A stretch of DNA of 64,000 bases from Candidatus Eisenbacteria bacterium (GCA_026388185.1 JAPLKG010000014.1:205281-269280), one strand, 5' to 3'. Counted from the first letter of the stretch, positions 35,978-46,502 are shown. The notes: a model not told the origin generated them from the letters alone. Program-made: numbers and translations.

Positions 35978-36145
35978 ATGCATGCAATCATCGGTCTTGT
36001 CGTTCTGGTGCTGGATGTCGTCGCGATCCTGGATTGCCTCAAGAGACCCATGGAGGTAGGCAAGAAGGCTCTGTGGATCATCTTAATCCTGGTGCTGCCG
36101 TTGATCGGGATGATTCTGTATTTCCTGCTAGGCAGAGGAAAATAG
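35978..36145 (+). CDS. Small PLDc_N-type membrane protein
   Basis: A 55-residue frame starts at ATG 35978, with AGGAGG and GGAGAGG upstream. It has two hydrophobic stretches: IIGLVVLVLDVVAILDCL and KKALWIILILVLPLIGMILY, ending FLLGRGK. The 'W...ILILPL.G.ILYFLLGR' end is the mark of the PLDc_N domain (phospholipase D nuclease N-terminal), often found alone as a small inner-membrane protein of unknown role. Confidence 0.75.
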   Translation: MHAIIGLVVLVLDVVAILDCLKRPMEVGKKALWIILILVLPLIGMILYFLLGRGK

Positions 36146-36227
36146 AAAGACGAGTCATCTCCCGGCCCGGAATCTAGTCGGGCAGGCAGGAACTAGGCGA
36201 GGTAGCAACAAACGTAAGGAGGTCGTT

Positions 36228-36893
36228 GTGAAGAAGCTCATCGTATTTGGTTTAGCGGGTTTGTTGATGCTTGGGAGTCTTAGCTGCGGCTGGACTCGAG
36301 CACAGAAGGGGGCAGCCATAGGTGTTGGCGCCGGGGGCGCAGTCGGCGGTGTTATCGGAAGCAAGGCTGGGAACACTGCGGTCGGCGCGATCCTGGGCGC
36401 GATGGTTGGTGGTACTGCAGGAACGTTCATAGGCAAGTACATGGACGACCAGGCAGCCAAACTGCAAGAGGATCTCGATAACGCGAGGATCGAGCGCATC
36501 GGCGAAGGCATCAAGGTCACCTTCGATTCAGGGATTCTATTTGATTTTGACAAATCCACTTTGAGATCTGCAAGCCAGGAACAAATCAAGAAGTTTGCTG
36601 AGGCTCTCACGAAGTACGAGGACACGGATATCTTTATCGCGGGGCATACCGATGCTACCGGCTCGGAGGATTACAACATGACGTTGTCGCGCCAGCGGGC
36701 GGAGTCGGTCGCGAACTACCTGGAAAACCTGGGCGTGGTCCGGACGCGCTTCGCGATAACGGGATTCGGGGAGACCCAGCCCATTGCGAGCAACTACACC
36801 AGTGAAGGCCAGCAGCTCAATCGCCGGGTCGAAGTTGCAATCTATGCAAACGCCAAGTTAAAGGCAGCCGCCGCGGCAAAGACGCAGGGCTAA
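36228..36893 (+). CDS. OmpA-family outer-membrane lipoprotein (YiaD-like)
   Basis: The 221-residue protein starts with GTG behind AAGGAGG. It has a lipoprotein leader ending LGSLSC (Cys about 20) and a glycine-zipper segment (GAAIGVGAGGAVGGVIGSKAG, AILGAMVGGTAGTFIGKYM). The C-terminal OmpA domain has FDSGILFDFDKSTLR, IAGHTDATGSEDYNMTLSRQ and LNRRVEVAIY. Such proteins anchor the outer membrane to peptidoglycan, which supports a Gram-negative envelope. A strong hairpin follows the gene. Confidence 0.92.
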   Translation: MKKLIVFGLAGLLMLGSLSCGWTRAQKGAAIGVGAGGAVGGVIGSKAGNTAVGAILGAMVGGTAGTFIGKYMDDQAAKLQEDLDNARIERIGEGIKVTFDSGILFDFDKSTLRSASQEQIKKFAEALTKYEDTDIFIAGHTDATGSEDYNMTLSRQRAESVANYLENLGVVRTRFAITGFGETQPIASNYTSEGQQLNRRVEVAIYANAKLKAAAAAKTQG

Positions 36894-36923
36894 ACCGATC
36901 GGAATCAAGCTTCACGGTATAAA

Positions 36924-36972
36924 CGGGGGTGTTGGCTATCTCGTCCTCGTGCGGATGAGGTGCACACCCCCG
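36924..36972. terminator. Bidirectional hairpin between convergent genes
   Basis: CGGGGGTGT (36924-36932) pairs with ACACCCCCG (36964-36972), and inside it CTCGTCC pairs with GGATGAG (one G-U). It lies between the OmpA gene and the leftward glycosyltransferase gene and can end both transcripts. No T-run is present. Confidence 0.65.
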
Positions 36973-37017
36973 CAGTCTAACCGAATTGATCTTCCTGGGC
37001 GTGGCCTTAGCGTTACC

Positions 37018-38259
37018 TTATCTGCTACCCACGTTCTGCGGATCTTTGTCCCGCTGCTGAAATCTAACGACCGTTTCTCTCCATGCCTGTTCGAGGAGAG
37101 GCGCGATCTTGTCCCAGTCGTATCGTTCCTCGACCAGTTTTCTCGCCTTCGCGCTCAGTGATTGTGCCAGCGATTTGTCGTTCAAGAGGCGGATCACATA
37201 GCCGGCGAACTCTTCTTCGCTTCGCGCTATGAGGATGTGTTCGCCCGGCACGACCTCTAGACCCTCTGCGCCCTCGGGCGTCGACACAACGGGAAGGCCG
37301 GCTGCCATGGCCTCGAGGATCTTTATTCGTGACCCTCCAGCGATTCTCACTGGAACGATGCAGAGGGTGGAGCGAGAAAGGTGTGGTCGCACGTCCTCGA
37401 CTGTTCCAGTGAAAACGGCGCGCTCACCGGCCAATCTCCGCAAGAACGGCGGCGGGTCCTTTCCCAGAAAGGTGGTCGTTACTCCAGGATCCTTCTCGAG
37501 AACTCTAGGGAAAATTGATTCCATGAAGTAAGCGACCGCGTCCTGATTGACAAAGGCGTCGAAGGATGCGGAGAACACCAGAGACTTGCTCGCGAGGTCT
37601 GGTTTCACGGAGTCGTAGTAATGTACATCGATGCCGTTGGGAATGACGGTGACCGATTCGCAACCGTAAGACGTCTTGAACTTGTAGCGGTCGTCCTCGC
37701 TTACGGCGCCGACGTGATCGAATCTTCTGCAGACCTTTTCCTCGAACCTGAGCATCTTCCGCCATTCGAGATGTAGAAGAGCGCGCTTAATGGGGTTCTT
37801 TTCGTGTTGATACAGTCGTTGCCACGGCATGGCTTCTATGTTGTGAGAGGAAAGAAAGAGAGGGCGATCTTGCAGCCCAGTCACGTACGCTCCGTAGTGA
37901 GTCCACTCGCAGTGAATGAGGTCGAAATCCTCCTCTTTCACCAGCTGGTTCAAAGTAACGAGGTAGTCCCGGCGGAAGTGTTTCTTCATGACAAGCGGCG
38001 TGGAGGCGAACATGTTTGCGAGTGCCAGAGAATAGAGTCTGTAGGCCGGCACGAAAGGGTTTCGCTTGGGTAAGGTCAAGAGTCTGATTCCTAGAGATTC
38101 AATTTGTTTGCGCGCGCCTTCTTCACCGGAAGGATCGGCGAAGCAGAGATATGTTATCTTATGATTGCGTGCCGCCCTGGCGAGGAGATGGTAACTTCGC
38201 AGTCTCTTGCCTGAAATGAGGGGATAAGGAATCCATTCATCGAGTACCAGGACTTTCAA
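37018..38259 (-). CDS. Family 4 glycosyltransferase
   Basis: The 413-residue protein has a GT-B fold: KVLVLDEWIPYPLISGKRLR at the N-terminus, VIPNGIDVHYYD in the middle and the donor-site signature GGSRIKILEAMAAGLPVVST with EGL near the C-terminus. It resembles glycosyltransferases of exopolysaccharide/PEP-CTERM-linked loci (TIGR03087-like). Donor and acceptor sugars cannot be read from sequence. The start is a TTG with GAGG 6 nt upstream. No other polysaccharide gene is adjacent. Confidence 0.85.
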   Translation of the reverse strand: MKVLVLDEWIPYPLISGKRLRSYHLLARAARNHKITYLCFADPSGEEGARKQIESLGIRLLTLPKRNPFVPAYRLYSLALANMFASTPLVMKKHFRRDYLVTLNQLVKEEDFDLIHCEWTHYGAYVTGLQDRPLFLSSHNIEAMPWQRLYQHEKNPIKRALLHLEWRKMLRFEEKVCRRFDHVGAVSEDDRYKFKTSYGCESVTVIPNGIDVHYYDSVKPDLASKSLVFSASFDAFVNQDAVAYFMESIFPRVLEKDPGVTTTFLGKDPPPFLRRLAGERAVFTGTVEDVRPHLSRSTLCIVPVRIAGGSRIKILEAMAAGLPVVSTPEGAEGLEVVPGEHILIARSEEEFAGYVIRLLNDKSLAQSLSAKARKLVEERYDWDKIAPLLEQAWRETVVRFQQRDKDPQNVGSR

Positions 38260-38415
38260 TAGTGCCTCGCCGAGACAGAAGTTCCGCCGTCAAATTTGGT
38301 TCCCACTCAAGAGTCGCAAGACGTAGTATAGCCAAAACGAGCGCAGTTTCAATAATATGTTATCTACATCTCAGCAAGTCATGTGGTAGAGTCATCAAGA
38401 GGAGCTGACGTTCGC

Positions 38416-39975
38416 ATGGCAGATAATCCGTCGCCCGAAAAAAAGCCCAAGGCCACGCCCCGGACAACGCGGGCCCCAACGCCCGACACTGAGCCCATGC
38501 CCGGGTCCGAATCTAAGACGGAATCTCACCCGACAATCATTACGGCCGGTCACATTTATGATTATCTTCTCTGCCCTCACAAGGTCTATCTGGACGAGTT
38601 TGGCGACAGGTCGCGCATGGATCCCGAATCGGATTTTGAGAGGGTCCTTTGGGACAAGGGCATGGCACACGAAGAAGAGGCTCTTGAGCGATTGGGATTT
38701 GCCGTCGCCCAGATAGAATGTGAGGGTTTCGAGGAATGTGAGAGGGAGACTCTTCGTCTGATGAAGGGCGGGGAGGGCTTCATATATCAGGGTCGACTTT
38801 CGGCTCCTTCCATGCGGGGGAGTCCGGACTTGCTCGAAAAGGTCCGGGGCAAGTCCCGGCTGGGCGCGTATCACTACGTCCCGATAGACATGAAGTCTGG
38901 TTCGGCGTACGAGGACGAGGAGACGGGAAGATTCAAAGAGCATTACGTTCTACAACTGTCCTTTTACGCCGATATTCTTGAGAAGGTGCAGGGTGTGAAG
39001 CCTGAGACGGGAAAGATAGTGGACGGCGAATTCCACGTCGTGTCGGTGGATCTGAAACCCTTTGAGAGGGAATACTTCGAGCGGCTTTCCGAGATACGCG
39101 ACCTTCTGTCCGGAAAAGCGGAGTCTGAACCCTGCATAGGCGGCGTGTGCGCGCAGTGCCATTGGCGCAGCTTCTGCTATCGTTGGGCGAAGGATCGGGA
39201 CGACGTCAGCTTGGTCCGCAAGCTCAACCGTCCAAGGAGGAGCGCCCTCAGAGAAAACGGAATCCGGACCGTGAGCGAGCTTGCGGAGCTTGGAAACGCG
39301 AAGAGGCTCCCCAAGTTTGAGGGCATTTCCGGCAGAGCTCTAGAGCAATTCGTGAGAAGAGCCGTCGTTTTCAAACGAGGCGAGCCGATCCTTCATTCTC
39401 CGGTCGAACTTCCACGCAGGAGGTTCGAGATTTTCTTTGACATCGAAACGGAACCGCTCGAGGAAATATGCTACTTGTACGGGATAGTCGAAAGAGAGGG
39501 TGAAGAGCAGCGTTACTTGAGCTTCTTCGCCGATTCGCCGGACGAGGAAGAAAGCGCGTGGAACGCGTTCTGGAAATACGTGTCCGGCTTGGAGGATTTT
39601 CAAGTCTACCATTACACGTCATACGAAAAGACCGTCCTTACGAGTCTTTCCGAACGATACGCGTGCGATCCCGCTTTGTTTGAAAGGTTCTTTCAGGAGA
39701 GCACAGACCTTTACGGTCTCGTGGACAAATGCACCGAATGGCCTTCGCATTCGTATTCCATAAAGGCAGTCTCGAAGCTTCTCGGGTTCGAGTATTCCGA
39801 ACGTGACCCAGGCGGTCTCAAGGCGGCCATGTGGTACATAGAGTATGCGAAGGCTCCCGGCGCCAATCGCGCGCTCAGGGAGAAGATCATTCAGTATAAC
39901 AAAGAGGATTGTGAGGCGATGATAGTCCTCAAAGATTGGCTCGCGAAGAAGAACGAAGAAGCGTTCGGCCGATAG
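38416..39975 (+). CDS. TM0106-family RecB-like nuclease with C-terminal RNase H-like exonuclease domain
   Basis: The 519-residue protein has a Pro/Thr-rich leader (~1-40). A Cas4/RecB-like PD-(D/E)XK domain follows: [39 protein letters not shown] and [13 protein letters not shown], with cysteines [15 protein letters not shown] as iron-sulfur ligands. An RNase H-like 3'-5' exonuclease domain comes next ([40 protein letters not shown]). The order matches the TM0106 family, a predicted DNA repair nuclease. I chose the ATG at 38416 (GAGGAG upstream). CopA starts 14 nt after its stop. Confidence 0.85.
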   Translation: MADNPSPEKKPKATPRTTRAPTPDTEPMPGSESKTESHPTIITAGHIYDYLLCPHKVYLDEFGDRSRMDPESDFERVLWDKGMAHEEEALERLGFAVAQIECEGFEECERETLRLMKGGEGFIYQGRLSAPSMRGSPDLLEKVRGKSRLGAYHYVPIDMKSGSAYEDEETGRFKEHYVLQLSFYADILEKVQGVKPETGKIVDGEFHVVSVDLKPFEREYFERLSEIRDLLSGKAESEPCIGGVCAQCHWRSFCYRWAKDRDDVSLVRKLNRPRRSALRENGIRTVSELAELGNAKRLPKFEGISGRALEQFVRRAVVFKRGEPILHSPVELPRRRFEIFFDIETEPLEEICYLYGIVEREGEEQRYLSFFADSPDEEESAWNAFWKYVSGLEDFQVYHYTSYEKTVLTSLSERYACDPALFERFFQESTDLYGLVDKCTEWPSHSYSIKAVSKLLGFEYSERDPGGLKAAMWYIEYAKAPGANRALREKIIQYNKEDCEAMIVLKDWLAKKNEEAFGR

Positions 39976-39989
39976 CGAGGCACGGGATA

Positions 39990-42386
39990 ATGACAGAGAA
40001 CAACCGCATTGAAGGAAAAGGGAACACGAAGAAGGCAGTCGGGGACGCCGGACGCGGCGCCAAGCAAGAGTTGGAGAGAGTGGCGATTCCCATCAGCGAC
40101 ATGTCCTGTTCGGCCTGTGCCGCGGCGATTGAGAAGTCCCTGAGAAAGAAACGTGGCGTGATCGAGGCGAACGTCAATTTCGGAACCGAACAGGCCAACG
40201 TGACCTTCGACCCCGCGGCCGTTAGTATCGAGGAACTCCTGCGCGACGTGAGGAAGACCGGTTATACGCCCGGCGTTCCAAGAACCGCACGGGTGGGAAC
40301 GGGGAGCGGCGACGAGAATGTGAGAGCAATGCGAATCGCTCAGAGAAGAATGTTCTGGGCATGGCTCCTTGGCGGTCCCGTCATCGTTCTCATGATCGCG
40401 GAAATGATGTCCGGCCACATGGCTTTCGGTGTTCATGGCACGGCCACCGGCATTCACGGAATGATCTCGGGCTCCCACGGCGCGGTCCTTGGCCCCCGTG
40501 GTGTCGCCTCCGCCCTCAACTGGATCTATCTGGCCCTTTCGGCTGCGGTTCTTTTCTGGCCGGGAGGGAACACTTATCGCGTCGCAGTCAAAGCGATTCT
40601 TCACGGCTCGGCAAACATGGATGTCTTGATCTCGATGGGCACCGCTTCCTCTTTCCTGACGGGTCCGGCGAACCTCGCGGGTGCTCCCATCCAGAACTAC
40701 GCTGGAGTCGCGGCCATGATCATGGCGTTTCATCTCACGGGAAGATACGTTGAAGCCAAGGCAAAAGGCAAAGCCTCGCAGGCCATAAAGAGACTGCTCG
40801 AGCTGGGAGCAAAGACCGCGCGAATCATTGTGGGGGGCGAAGAGAAAGAGGCGGCTATAGAAGAGGTCAAGGCCGGTGACGTCATGGTCGTGAGGCCGGG
40901 CGAGAAGATGCCCACGGACGGAGTCGTTGTGTCCGGAAAGAGCGCCGTGGATGAATCAATGGTGACGGGTGAATCCATGCCGGTTTCCAAGAAGGAAGGA
41001 GACGAAGTCGTAGGCGCAACGATAAACCAGAAGGGCATTCTGTATGTTGCGGCGACGAGAGTCGGAAGAGAGACCTTCCTGGCGCAAGTCATAAAGATGG
41101 TCGAAGAGTTTCAAGGCTCGAAGGTTCCGATACAGGAGTTCGCCGACAAAGTCACCGCCGTGTTTGTCCCCATTGTGCTGCTTGTAACCCTCACGACTTT
41201 CCTGCTCTGGCTTGGGCTTCCGCATTTCTTCTATTCCGTGGCTCAGTGGGCGAGCGCCTTTCTGCCCTGGGTCACGCCGGACGTCGGCCGCGTTTCACTC
41301 GCCATTTTCGCAGCCGTGGCAGTTCTTGTAATTGCGTGTCCCTGCGCGCTCGGGTTGGCAACCCCGACCGCCATCATGGTCGGAAGCGGGATGGGCGCCG
41401 AGCGGGGCATTCTCATTAGAAGCGGCGAGGCGATTCAGGCACTGAAAGACGCCGACATCATTGTCTTCGACAAAACGGGCACCATCACGAAGGGGAAACC
41501 GGCGGTGACGGACGTCATTCCGGTGTCCTCGCTGGGTGAGACGCGCTTCCTCAGTCTCGCCGCTTCGGTGGAAGCGGCGTCGGAGCATCCGCTTGCCGAG
41601 GCGGTTGTCGAACGCGCGCGGGAAGGGGGTGTTTCCTTCCTGGCGGTCACGGATTTCGAGGCGATAAGCGGGAAGGGCGTTGTCGGGGTCGTGGACGGCA
41701 AGAGGGTATTGATGGGGAATCGCGCTCTCATGGAAGCGGAGCGCGTCGATTACTCGCTTGTCGAGGAAGAAATCGCCAGACTCGAACATGACGCAAAGAC
41801 GACGGTGATGCTCTCCGCGGACGGAACCATCTGCGGCGTCATCGGTATCGCCGACACTCTCAAACCGGACTCGGAGACCGCAGTGACCGAACTCAAGCGA
41901 ATGGGCCTTCGGGTGGCGATGCTGACAGGCGACAATGAAAGAACGGGTCGTGCGATTGCGCAAAGCGTCGGAATTGACAGAGTGCTCGCGAACGTCCTAC
42001 CCGAGGCGAAGGCCAGAGAGATCCAGCGTCTTCAAGCGGAGGGCCTGAGAGTGGCGATGGTAGGTGACGGTATCAATGACGCCCCGGCCTTGACTCAGGC
42101 GGACGTTGGAATCGCTATCGGCACCGGTACGGACATAGCCATCGAAGCTTCCGACGTTACACTCGTGAGAGGCGACCTTTCGTCAGTGGTATCCGCGGTC
42201 AAGCTCTCGCGAGCGACGTTCAATAAGATCAGGCAGAATCTCTTCTGGGCCTTTTTCTACAACGTGGTGGCAATCCCCGTCGCCATGCTCGGGCTCTTGC
42301 ATCCCGTTATCGCCGAGATCGCCATGGCCGCAAGCTCGGTGAACGTGGTTACCAATTCCGTGAGACTGAGGCGAACGAAAATCTAG
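39990..42386 (+). CDS. copA: Copper-translocating P-type ATPase
   Basis: The 798-residue protein has one N-terminal HMA domain ([20 protein letters not shown]), eight membrane helices and the Cu-type CPC motif [13 protein letters not shown] (~450). The phosphorylation site is DKTGT (~493), and [10 protein letters not shown] and [10 protein letters not shown] follow, with YN...N and M..SS residues in the last helices ([25 protein letters not shown]). It pumps Cu(I) out of the cytoplasm. A His/Met/Gly-rich stretch between the first helices ([20 protein letters not shown]) may bind metal outside. The start at 39990 follows the previous stop by 14 nt; an in-frame TTG at 39936 lies inside the nuclease gene. 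Confidence 0.92.
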   Translation: MTENNRIEGKGNTKKAVGDAGRGAKQELERVAIPISDMSCSACAAAIEKSLRKKRGVIEANVNFGTEQANVTFDPAAVSIEELLRDVRKTGYTPGVPRTARVGTGSGDENVRAMRIAQRRMFWAWLLGGPVIVLMIAEMMSGHMAFGVHGTATGIHGMISGSHGAVLGPRGVASALNWIYLALSAAVLFWPGGNTYRVAVKAILHGSANMDVLISMGTASSFLTGPANLAGAPIQNYAGVAAMIMAFHLTGRYVEAKAKGKASQAIKRLLELGAKTARIIVGGEEKEAAIEEVKAGDVMVVRPGEKMPTDGVVVSGKSAVDESMVTGESMPVSKKEGDEVVGATINQKGILYVAATRVGRETFLAQVIKMVEEFQGSKVPIQEFADKVTAVFVPIVLLVTLTTFLLWLGLPHFFYSVAQWASAFLPWVTPDVGRVSLAIFAAVAVLVIACPCALGLATPTAIMVGSGMGAERGILIRSGEAIQALKDADIIVFDKTGTITKGKPAVTDVIPVSSLGETRFLSLAASVEAASEHPLAEAVVERAREGGVSFLAVTDFEAISGKGVVGVVDGKRVLMGNRALMEAERVDYSLVEEEIARLEHDAKTTVMLSADGTICGVIGIADTLKPDSETAVTELKRMGLRVAMLTGDNERTGRAIAQSVGIDRVLANVLPEAKAREIQRLQAEGLRVAMVGDGINDAPALTQADVGIAIGTGTDIAIEASDVTLVRGDLSSVVSAVKLSRATFNKIRQNLFWAFFYNVVAIPVAMLGLLHPVIAEIAMAASSVNVVTNSVRLRRTKI

Positions 42387-42493
42387 CCGTCTTTTTCCGC
42401 ACACGGTTCTGTTTTTCGTGAGGGGCCGTCTCTGATAGAATCGATAGAATCTATTCGCGGCTCAATCCTGTTCAACACGAAGATCGGGTTCCC

Positions 42494-43321
42494 ATGAAGA
42501 TCGTCTTCTCCGAGAAATGTCTCGAGTATGCGAGTCCGGGGCACCCGGAGAGTCCGGACAGGGTGAGACTTGCTCACGAATATCTTAAAGATGGATACGA
42601 ATTCGTAGAACCGGGAACGGCGAGCGAGGCAGACCTCTTGCTCGTGCATTCAGAAGAGCATCTGCGCAGGCTCAAGAGTCTTCGCTTCCTCGACCTGGAT
42701 TCGCCTCCGTATCCCGACATCTACAAGTACGCGGCGCTTTCGGCGGGAGCGGCAATTGCTGCCGCGAAGAAGAGCGGTTTTTCGCTCATGCGACCGCCCG
42801 GCCACCACGCCGGTCGCTCGAGCGTCGCGGGCTTCTGCTACGTCAACAACGTGGCGATTGCGGTCAAGAAACTCGCAAGGAAGACACTGATAGTAGACAT
42901 AGACGGCCATCACGGGAATGGTACAGAAGAGATCTTTCTTGGGGACGCAAACGTTACGTACGTTTCCCTTCACAGGCATCCTCTTTATCCAGGCACGGGA
43001 CTGGACTCTCGGGACAATTGTCACAACTATCCGCTGCCGGCCTTCTGCGGAGACGAAGCGTACCTGAAGACCTTCGAGAACGCTCTTGATTCAATCGGCA
43101 TGGACGGCGTGCAACAGGTCGCCATTTCCGCGGGGTTTGACGCTCACGAATCGGACCCACTGGCTTCGTTGGGTCTGAGCAGTCACGCATATAGGAGAAT
43201 CGGAGAGATCATCTCAAAGCTCGGCGTACCGGTGTTCGCGGTTCTGGAGGGCGGGTACGACGGGACGGCGTTGGGACCCAACATAGAACAGTTATTGCAA
43301 GGCATGGCGCAGAAAGAGTAA
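42494..43321 (+). CDS. Histone deacetylase/AcuC-family amidohydrolase
   Basis: The 275-residue protein has the zinc-deacetylase fold: GHPESPDRV, RPPGHHAGRSSVAGFCYVNN (His pair), VDIDGHHGNGTEE (zinc Asp/His), SAGFDAHESDPLA (zinc Asp) and LEGGYD. Bacterial members remove acetyl groups from proteins, polyamines or acetoin-related enzymes; the substrate here is unknown. It is shorter than AcuC (~380) and close to the small HDAC-like group. Two tandem GATAGAATC copies (42434-42451) lie about 45 nt upstream of the ATG. Confidence 0.88.
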   Translation: MKIVFSEKCLEYASPGHPESPDRVRLAHEYLKDGYEFVEPGTASEADLLLVHSEEHLRRLKSLRFLDLDSPPYPDIYKYAALSAGAAIAAAKKSGFSLMRPPGHHAGRSSVAGFCYVNNVAIAVKKLARKTLIVDIDGHHGNGTEEIFLGDANVTYVSLHRHPLYPGTGLDSRDNCHNYPLPAFCGDEAYLKTFENALDSIGMDGVQQVAISAGFDAHESDPLASLGLSSHAYRRIGEIISKLGVPVFAVLEGGYDGTALGPNIEQLLQGMAQKE

Positions 43322-43493
43322 GCTGTGAGACACGCTGAGAGCGAGAGCGTGCGGACACAAGCGGCGCGCGGACGACCGGTGCCTCTGCGGCTACGGTTCC
43401 GTCTCGCGCGGTGTTGACGTGGCAAGGGAGGGCGAGCGGAGGCGTTGCGGCGGCAGAGCCGCGGTGGCTGCATCTGGGAAAGGGCAAGCTTGC

Positions 43494-44408
43494 ATGGACA
43501 GCGGCAGTACAGTAATTGACGAGGGAGTCATTGATCGTGCAATCAATGGAGACAAAGAAGCTTTCTCGGTGATCGTGAGAGGAACCGGCGCGCGCGTACT
43601 TCTCGTTGCGGAGAGAATTCTACGGAATCCCGAGGATGGGATCTCTGCTGTTCACAGTCTTTTTGTGATAGCCTTCTCCAGTCTCAAGAAACTCAAGAGC
43701 AAGGGCTTTCTCGAAACCTGGCTCCTGCAGATTCTTGTCGGTATTTGCGGTGAAAGGCTGAAAGAGAAGGGCCGGAAGGCCAGGGCAACAGCCGTGCCGG
43801 GACATTCGGAACCCGAGATCCATTGTGGCGCAGGCGTTGCGACGGCCGCCGTGACTTCAGCCGAATCTGCCTTCCGTCGTCTTTCTGAGATAAGAGCCAG
43901 AAGCGAGCACGTGAGACGAGCGGTCGACGGCCTTCCTTTCAAGGAGAGAACCGCCGTGATGTTCCGCGATTGGGATGGTGTGAGCGCGATCGAAGTGGCC
44001 GAAATACTTCGTGTGAGCCGCGACGACGTGCGAAAACTCCTCGTGGGTGCCAGAAAGATCCTGGCCGCTACGCTCGAAGCTTCCGAGGGTTGGTGTTCCT
44101 ACGCGCAAGATATCCGAAGTGCCAGAACAATGGCCGCAGGCGAGAACGGTGCTCTCGTGAAGAGCAAGAGTCACAACAAGTGCGGAAAACACTCGGAGCT
44201 ACTTTGGCTTTTTGTCGGCGGCGAGTTGGGCCAGACGGAGCAAGTGGATCTGATTGCTCACCTGGAGCGTTGTCCCGCGTGTCGCGAGTGTCTTGCCCGC
44301 GCCTCGGTCGTTCTTGAAGCAGTGAGGGAGGCCGCTCCCGTGGAGGACGAGCCGCGGCTCGCACCAGACACCCTGTGGAAGGAAATTGAGCCGCTGCTGG
44401 CGGTCTAG
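43494..44408 (+). CDS. Sigma-70-like factor fused to an anti-sigma zinc-finger domain
   Basis: The 304-residue protein begins like an ECF sigma factor (IDRAINGDKEAFSVIVRGTG, ...). Region 4 follows (~140-200: RAVDGLPFKERTAVMFRDWD, GVSAIEVAEILRVSRDDVRK). The C-terminal part carries a zinc-finger anti-sigma motif H-x3-...-C-x2-C (CGKHSELLWLFVGGELGQTE, LIAHLERCPACRECLA). Sigma and anti-sigma are normally separate genes. The region-2 part is weak, so core binding may be altered. I chose the ATG at 43494. The frame is open upstream to 43419 but reads as Arg-rich non-coding sequence. Confidence 0.75.
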   Translation: MDSGSTVIDEGVIDRAINGDKEAFSVIVRGTGARVLLVAERILRNPEDGISAVHSLFVIAFSSLKKLKSKGFLETWLLQILVGICGERLKEKGRKARATAVPGHSEPEIHCGAGVATAAVTSAESAFRRLSEIRARSEHVRRAVDGLPFKERTAVMFRDWDGVSAIEVAEILRVSRDDVRKLLVGARKILAATLEASEGWCSYAQDIRSARTMAAGENGALVKSKSHNKCGKHSELLWLFVGGELGQTEQVDLIAHLERCPACRECLARASVVLEAVREAAPVEDEPRLAPDTLWKEIEPLLAV

Positions 44409-44479
44409 GTGTCGCCATCGATAAGAGATCCTCAGCGTCGCGCAAGGTTCAATCGAGAATTGGCGCAGTAGAGCATTTC

Positions 44480-46426
44480 TTGAGCTGTCATCCCGGGCTC
44501 ACTTTACTCGCGGCACTCACAATACAGGTCGTCACCCGCCTCGTCTATCTCATATACCTCCACAGAAATCCTTTCTTCGCCGACCCGATCTTGGATTCGC
44601 GACTATACGATTCCTGGGCGCTCCAGATAGCTGCCGGTGATTGGCTTGGACACGACGTTTTCTTCATGGGTCCGCTGTACCCCTATCTCCTCGCCCTGAT
44701 CTATCTGGTCGTCGGACACAATCCGTTTGCCGCCGTGGCAGTTCAACAGGCAGTGGGAGCGATCAGTTGTCTGCTCGTATTCCTCATAGCAAGAAGGGTG
44801 TCCGGCGCGCTTGTGGCCCTGACGGCTGCAGTGATCCTCGCATTCTATGGACCCTTACTCTTCTTTGAGGGACTTCTCCTCCCGGAATCCCTTGGTATCT
44901 TCCTGAGCATGTTGTGGCTCTACCTTCTAGTCAGAGCTGAAGCAGGAATCGGACTAGGAACGTGTCTATGGACGGGCGTGTTAGTGGGGTTAGCGGCGCT
45001 TGTTCGAGGCAGCGCCCTCATCTTTCTCGTAGGGATTCTGTCATGGTTTGCCATCAGGCTGGGCATCAGAAAAACGAGGACGTGGCTCCTGTTCATGGGG
45101 GTGCTGGCAGGAACAGCGGTGGCGATCGCGCCGGCGACGCTTCACAACTACGTCGTAGGACATGACCTGGTCATGATAACCTCAAACGGGGGCCTCAACC
45201 TGTACATAGGAAACAACGAGAAGGCCAATGGACTCTACAACCCCATCAAAGAGCTCCGAATGGTCGGGGCAGATCCAGAGAGCGATTGGACGGGGAAGCA
45301 TCACGCAGAACAGTTGCTGGGTAGAACCCTAATACCTTCTCAAGTCTCGACCTACTGGATGAACCAAAGCGTTCATTTCATTGTCGGCAAACCGATCAAG
45401 TTCATCACGCTCCTGTTGCGTAAGCTCCTGCTCTTCTGGAACGCGTACGAGTTTCCGCAGATCGACGATTACTACATTTGGAGAGACGCTTCTCGCTTCC
45501 CCTTGCCACTGATGTCCTTTGTCTTCGTGGGACCTCTTGCCATCACAGGAATAGTGCTCACTTTGAGAAAACGCGAAAAATTCCTTCTCCTGCACATTTT
45601 TGTTGCCACGTACACGGTCTCCATATGTCTCTTTTTTGTCACGGCACGCTACAGAGTTCACATCGTCCCGGTGCTCGCAATATTTTCGTCCTACGCACTG
45701 TGGTGGTTGATAGATCGCATCGACACCAGGCAGTACCGGCAAGCGGGCCTTGCGTTGTGCGTCGTGATCGCCTCGGTGGCGCTCACCGGGAGGCCGATGC
45801 TGTCCGCTCTCGGCATCAGCCCGTCAGTTAAGTCGTGGTATTGGCACTTCTCAAGAGGCACGAAATTCCTGAATGATCCGAGCAGGCTGGATGACGCGAT
45901 CCGGGAGCTGACGCAGGCCGTGCAACTGAATCCACGCAACCCCGAGGCCTTCAACAATCTTGGCATGGCGTACGAAAAGAAGGGTGTGCCCGCCCGGGCA
46001 ACGGCCATATTCCAAGACGCGCTTCGGATCGACTCCACTTATGTCGAGGCGCGATACAACCTCGCGTTCTTGAAACAAAAGGAAGGAGATTACACCTCTG
46101 CCATCCAGCTTTATCGAAAGGTACTGGAGTTGCAGCCGTATCTTCCTCGGGCTCATTTCAACCTCGGCATATGCTGTTTTCGATCCGGCGATCCGGCCGC
46201 GGCGGCCTACGAATTGCGCAAGACCCTGGAATTGGAGCCCGGGAGCGCCGAAGCTCACAACCAGCTTGGCATCGTCCGGGGCGAGCAAGGTGCCCTTGAC
46301 GACGCGGTCGAGGAGTTCGAGGCCGCCCTTCGACTGAATCCGGGTTATCCCGCCGCCAGGGCGAACTTGGAGCTGGCGCGGAAACTCGAATCCGCACGCC
46401 GTCGGTCATCCGCGCCCGTCCATTAG
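44480..46426 (+). CDS. GT39/PMT-like membrane glycosyltransferase with C-terminal TPR repeats
   Basis: The 648-residue protein has about ten membrane helices in its first ~440 residues. An early acidic motif FADPILDSRLYDSW sits in the first loop, typical of ArnT/PMT-type lipid-linked sugar transferases. After that come at least four TPR units (PRNPEAFNNLGMAYEKKGVP, STYVEARYNLAFLKQKEGDY, PYLPRAHFNLGICCFRSGDP, PGSAEAHNQLGIVRGEQGAL). It probably transfers sugars from an isoprenoid carrier in the periplasm, with the TPR part binding a partner. The start is uncertain (TTG at 44480; the frame is open further upstream without a better start). Confidence 0.8.
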   Translation: MSCHPGLTLLAALTIQVVTRLVYLIYLHRNPFFADPILDSRLYDSWALQIAAGDWLGHDVFFMGPLYPYLLALIYLVVGHNPFAAVAVQQAVGAISCLLVFLIARRVSGALVALTAAVILAFYGPLLFFEGLLLPESLGIFLSMLWLYLLVRAEAGIGLGTCLWTGVLVGLAALVRGSALIFLVGILSWFAIRLGIRKTRTWLLFMGVLAGTAVAIAPATLHNYVVGHDLVMITSNGGLNLYIGNNEKANGLYNPIKELRMVGADPESDWTGKHHAEQLLGRTLIPSQVSTYWMNQSVHFIVGKPIKFITLLLRKLLLFWNAYEFPQIDDYYIWRDASRFPLPLMSFVFVGPLAITGIVLTLRKREKFLLLHIFVATYTVSICLFFVTARYRVHIVPVLAIFSSYALWWLIDRIDTRQYRQAGLALCVVIASVALTGRPMLSALGISPSVKSWYWHFSRGTKFLNDPSRLDDAIRELTQAVQLNPRNPEAFNNLGMAYEKKGVPARATAIFQDALRIDSTYVEARYNLAFLKQKEGDYTSAIQLYRKVLELQPYLPRAHFNLGICCFRSGDPAAAAYELRKTLELEPGSAEAHNQLGIVRGEQGALDDAVEEFEAALRLNPGYPAARANLELARKLESARRRSSAPVH

Positions 46427-46473
46427 TCATTATGTGACGCAAACCCTCGAAGCACCGCCGTCCCACAACTCGC

Positions 46474-46502
46474 TTGACAAAAACGTTCAATCGGCGCATC
46501 AT
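46474..46502 (+). promoter_or_regulatory. Promoter for the small zinc-ribbon gene
   Basis: A consensus TTGACA (46474-46479) and CATCAT (46497-46502) are 17 nt apart, about 70 nt before the start at 46571. Confidence 0.5.
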
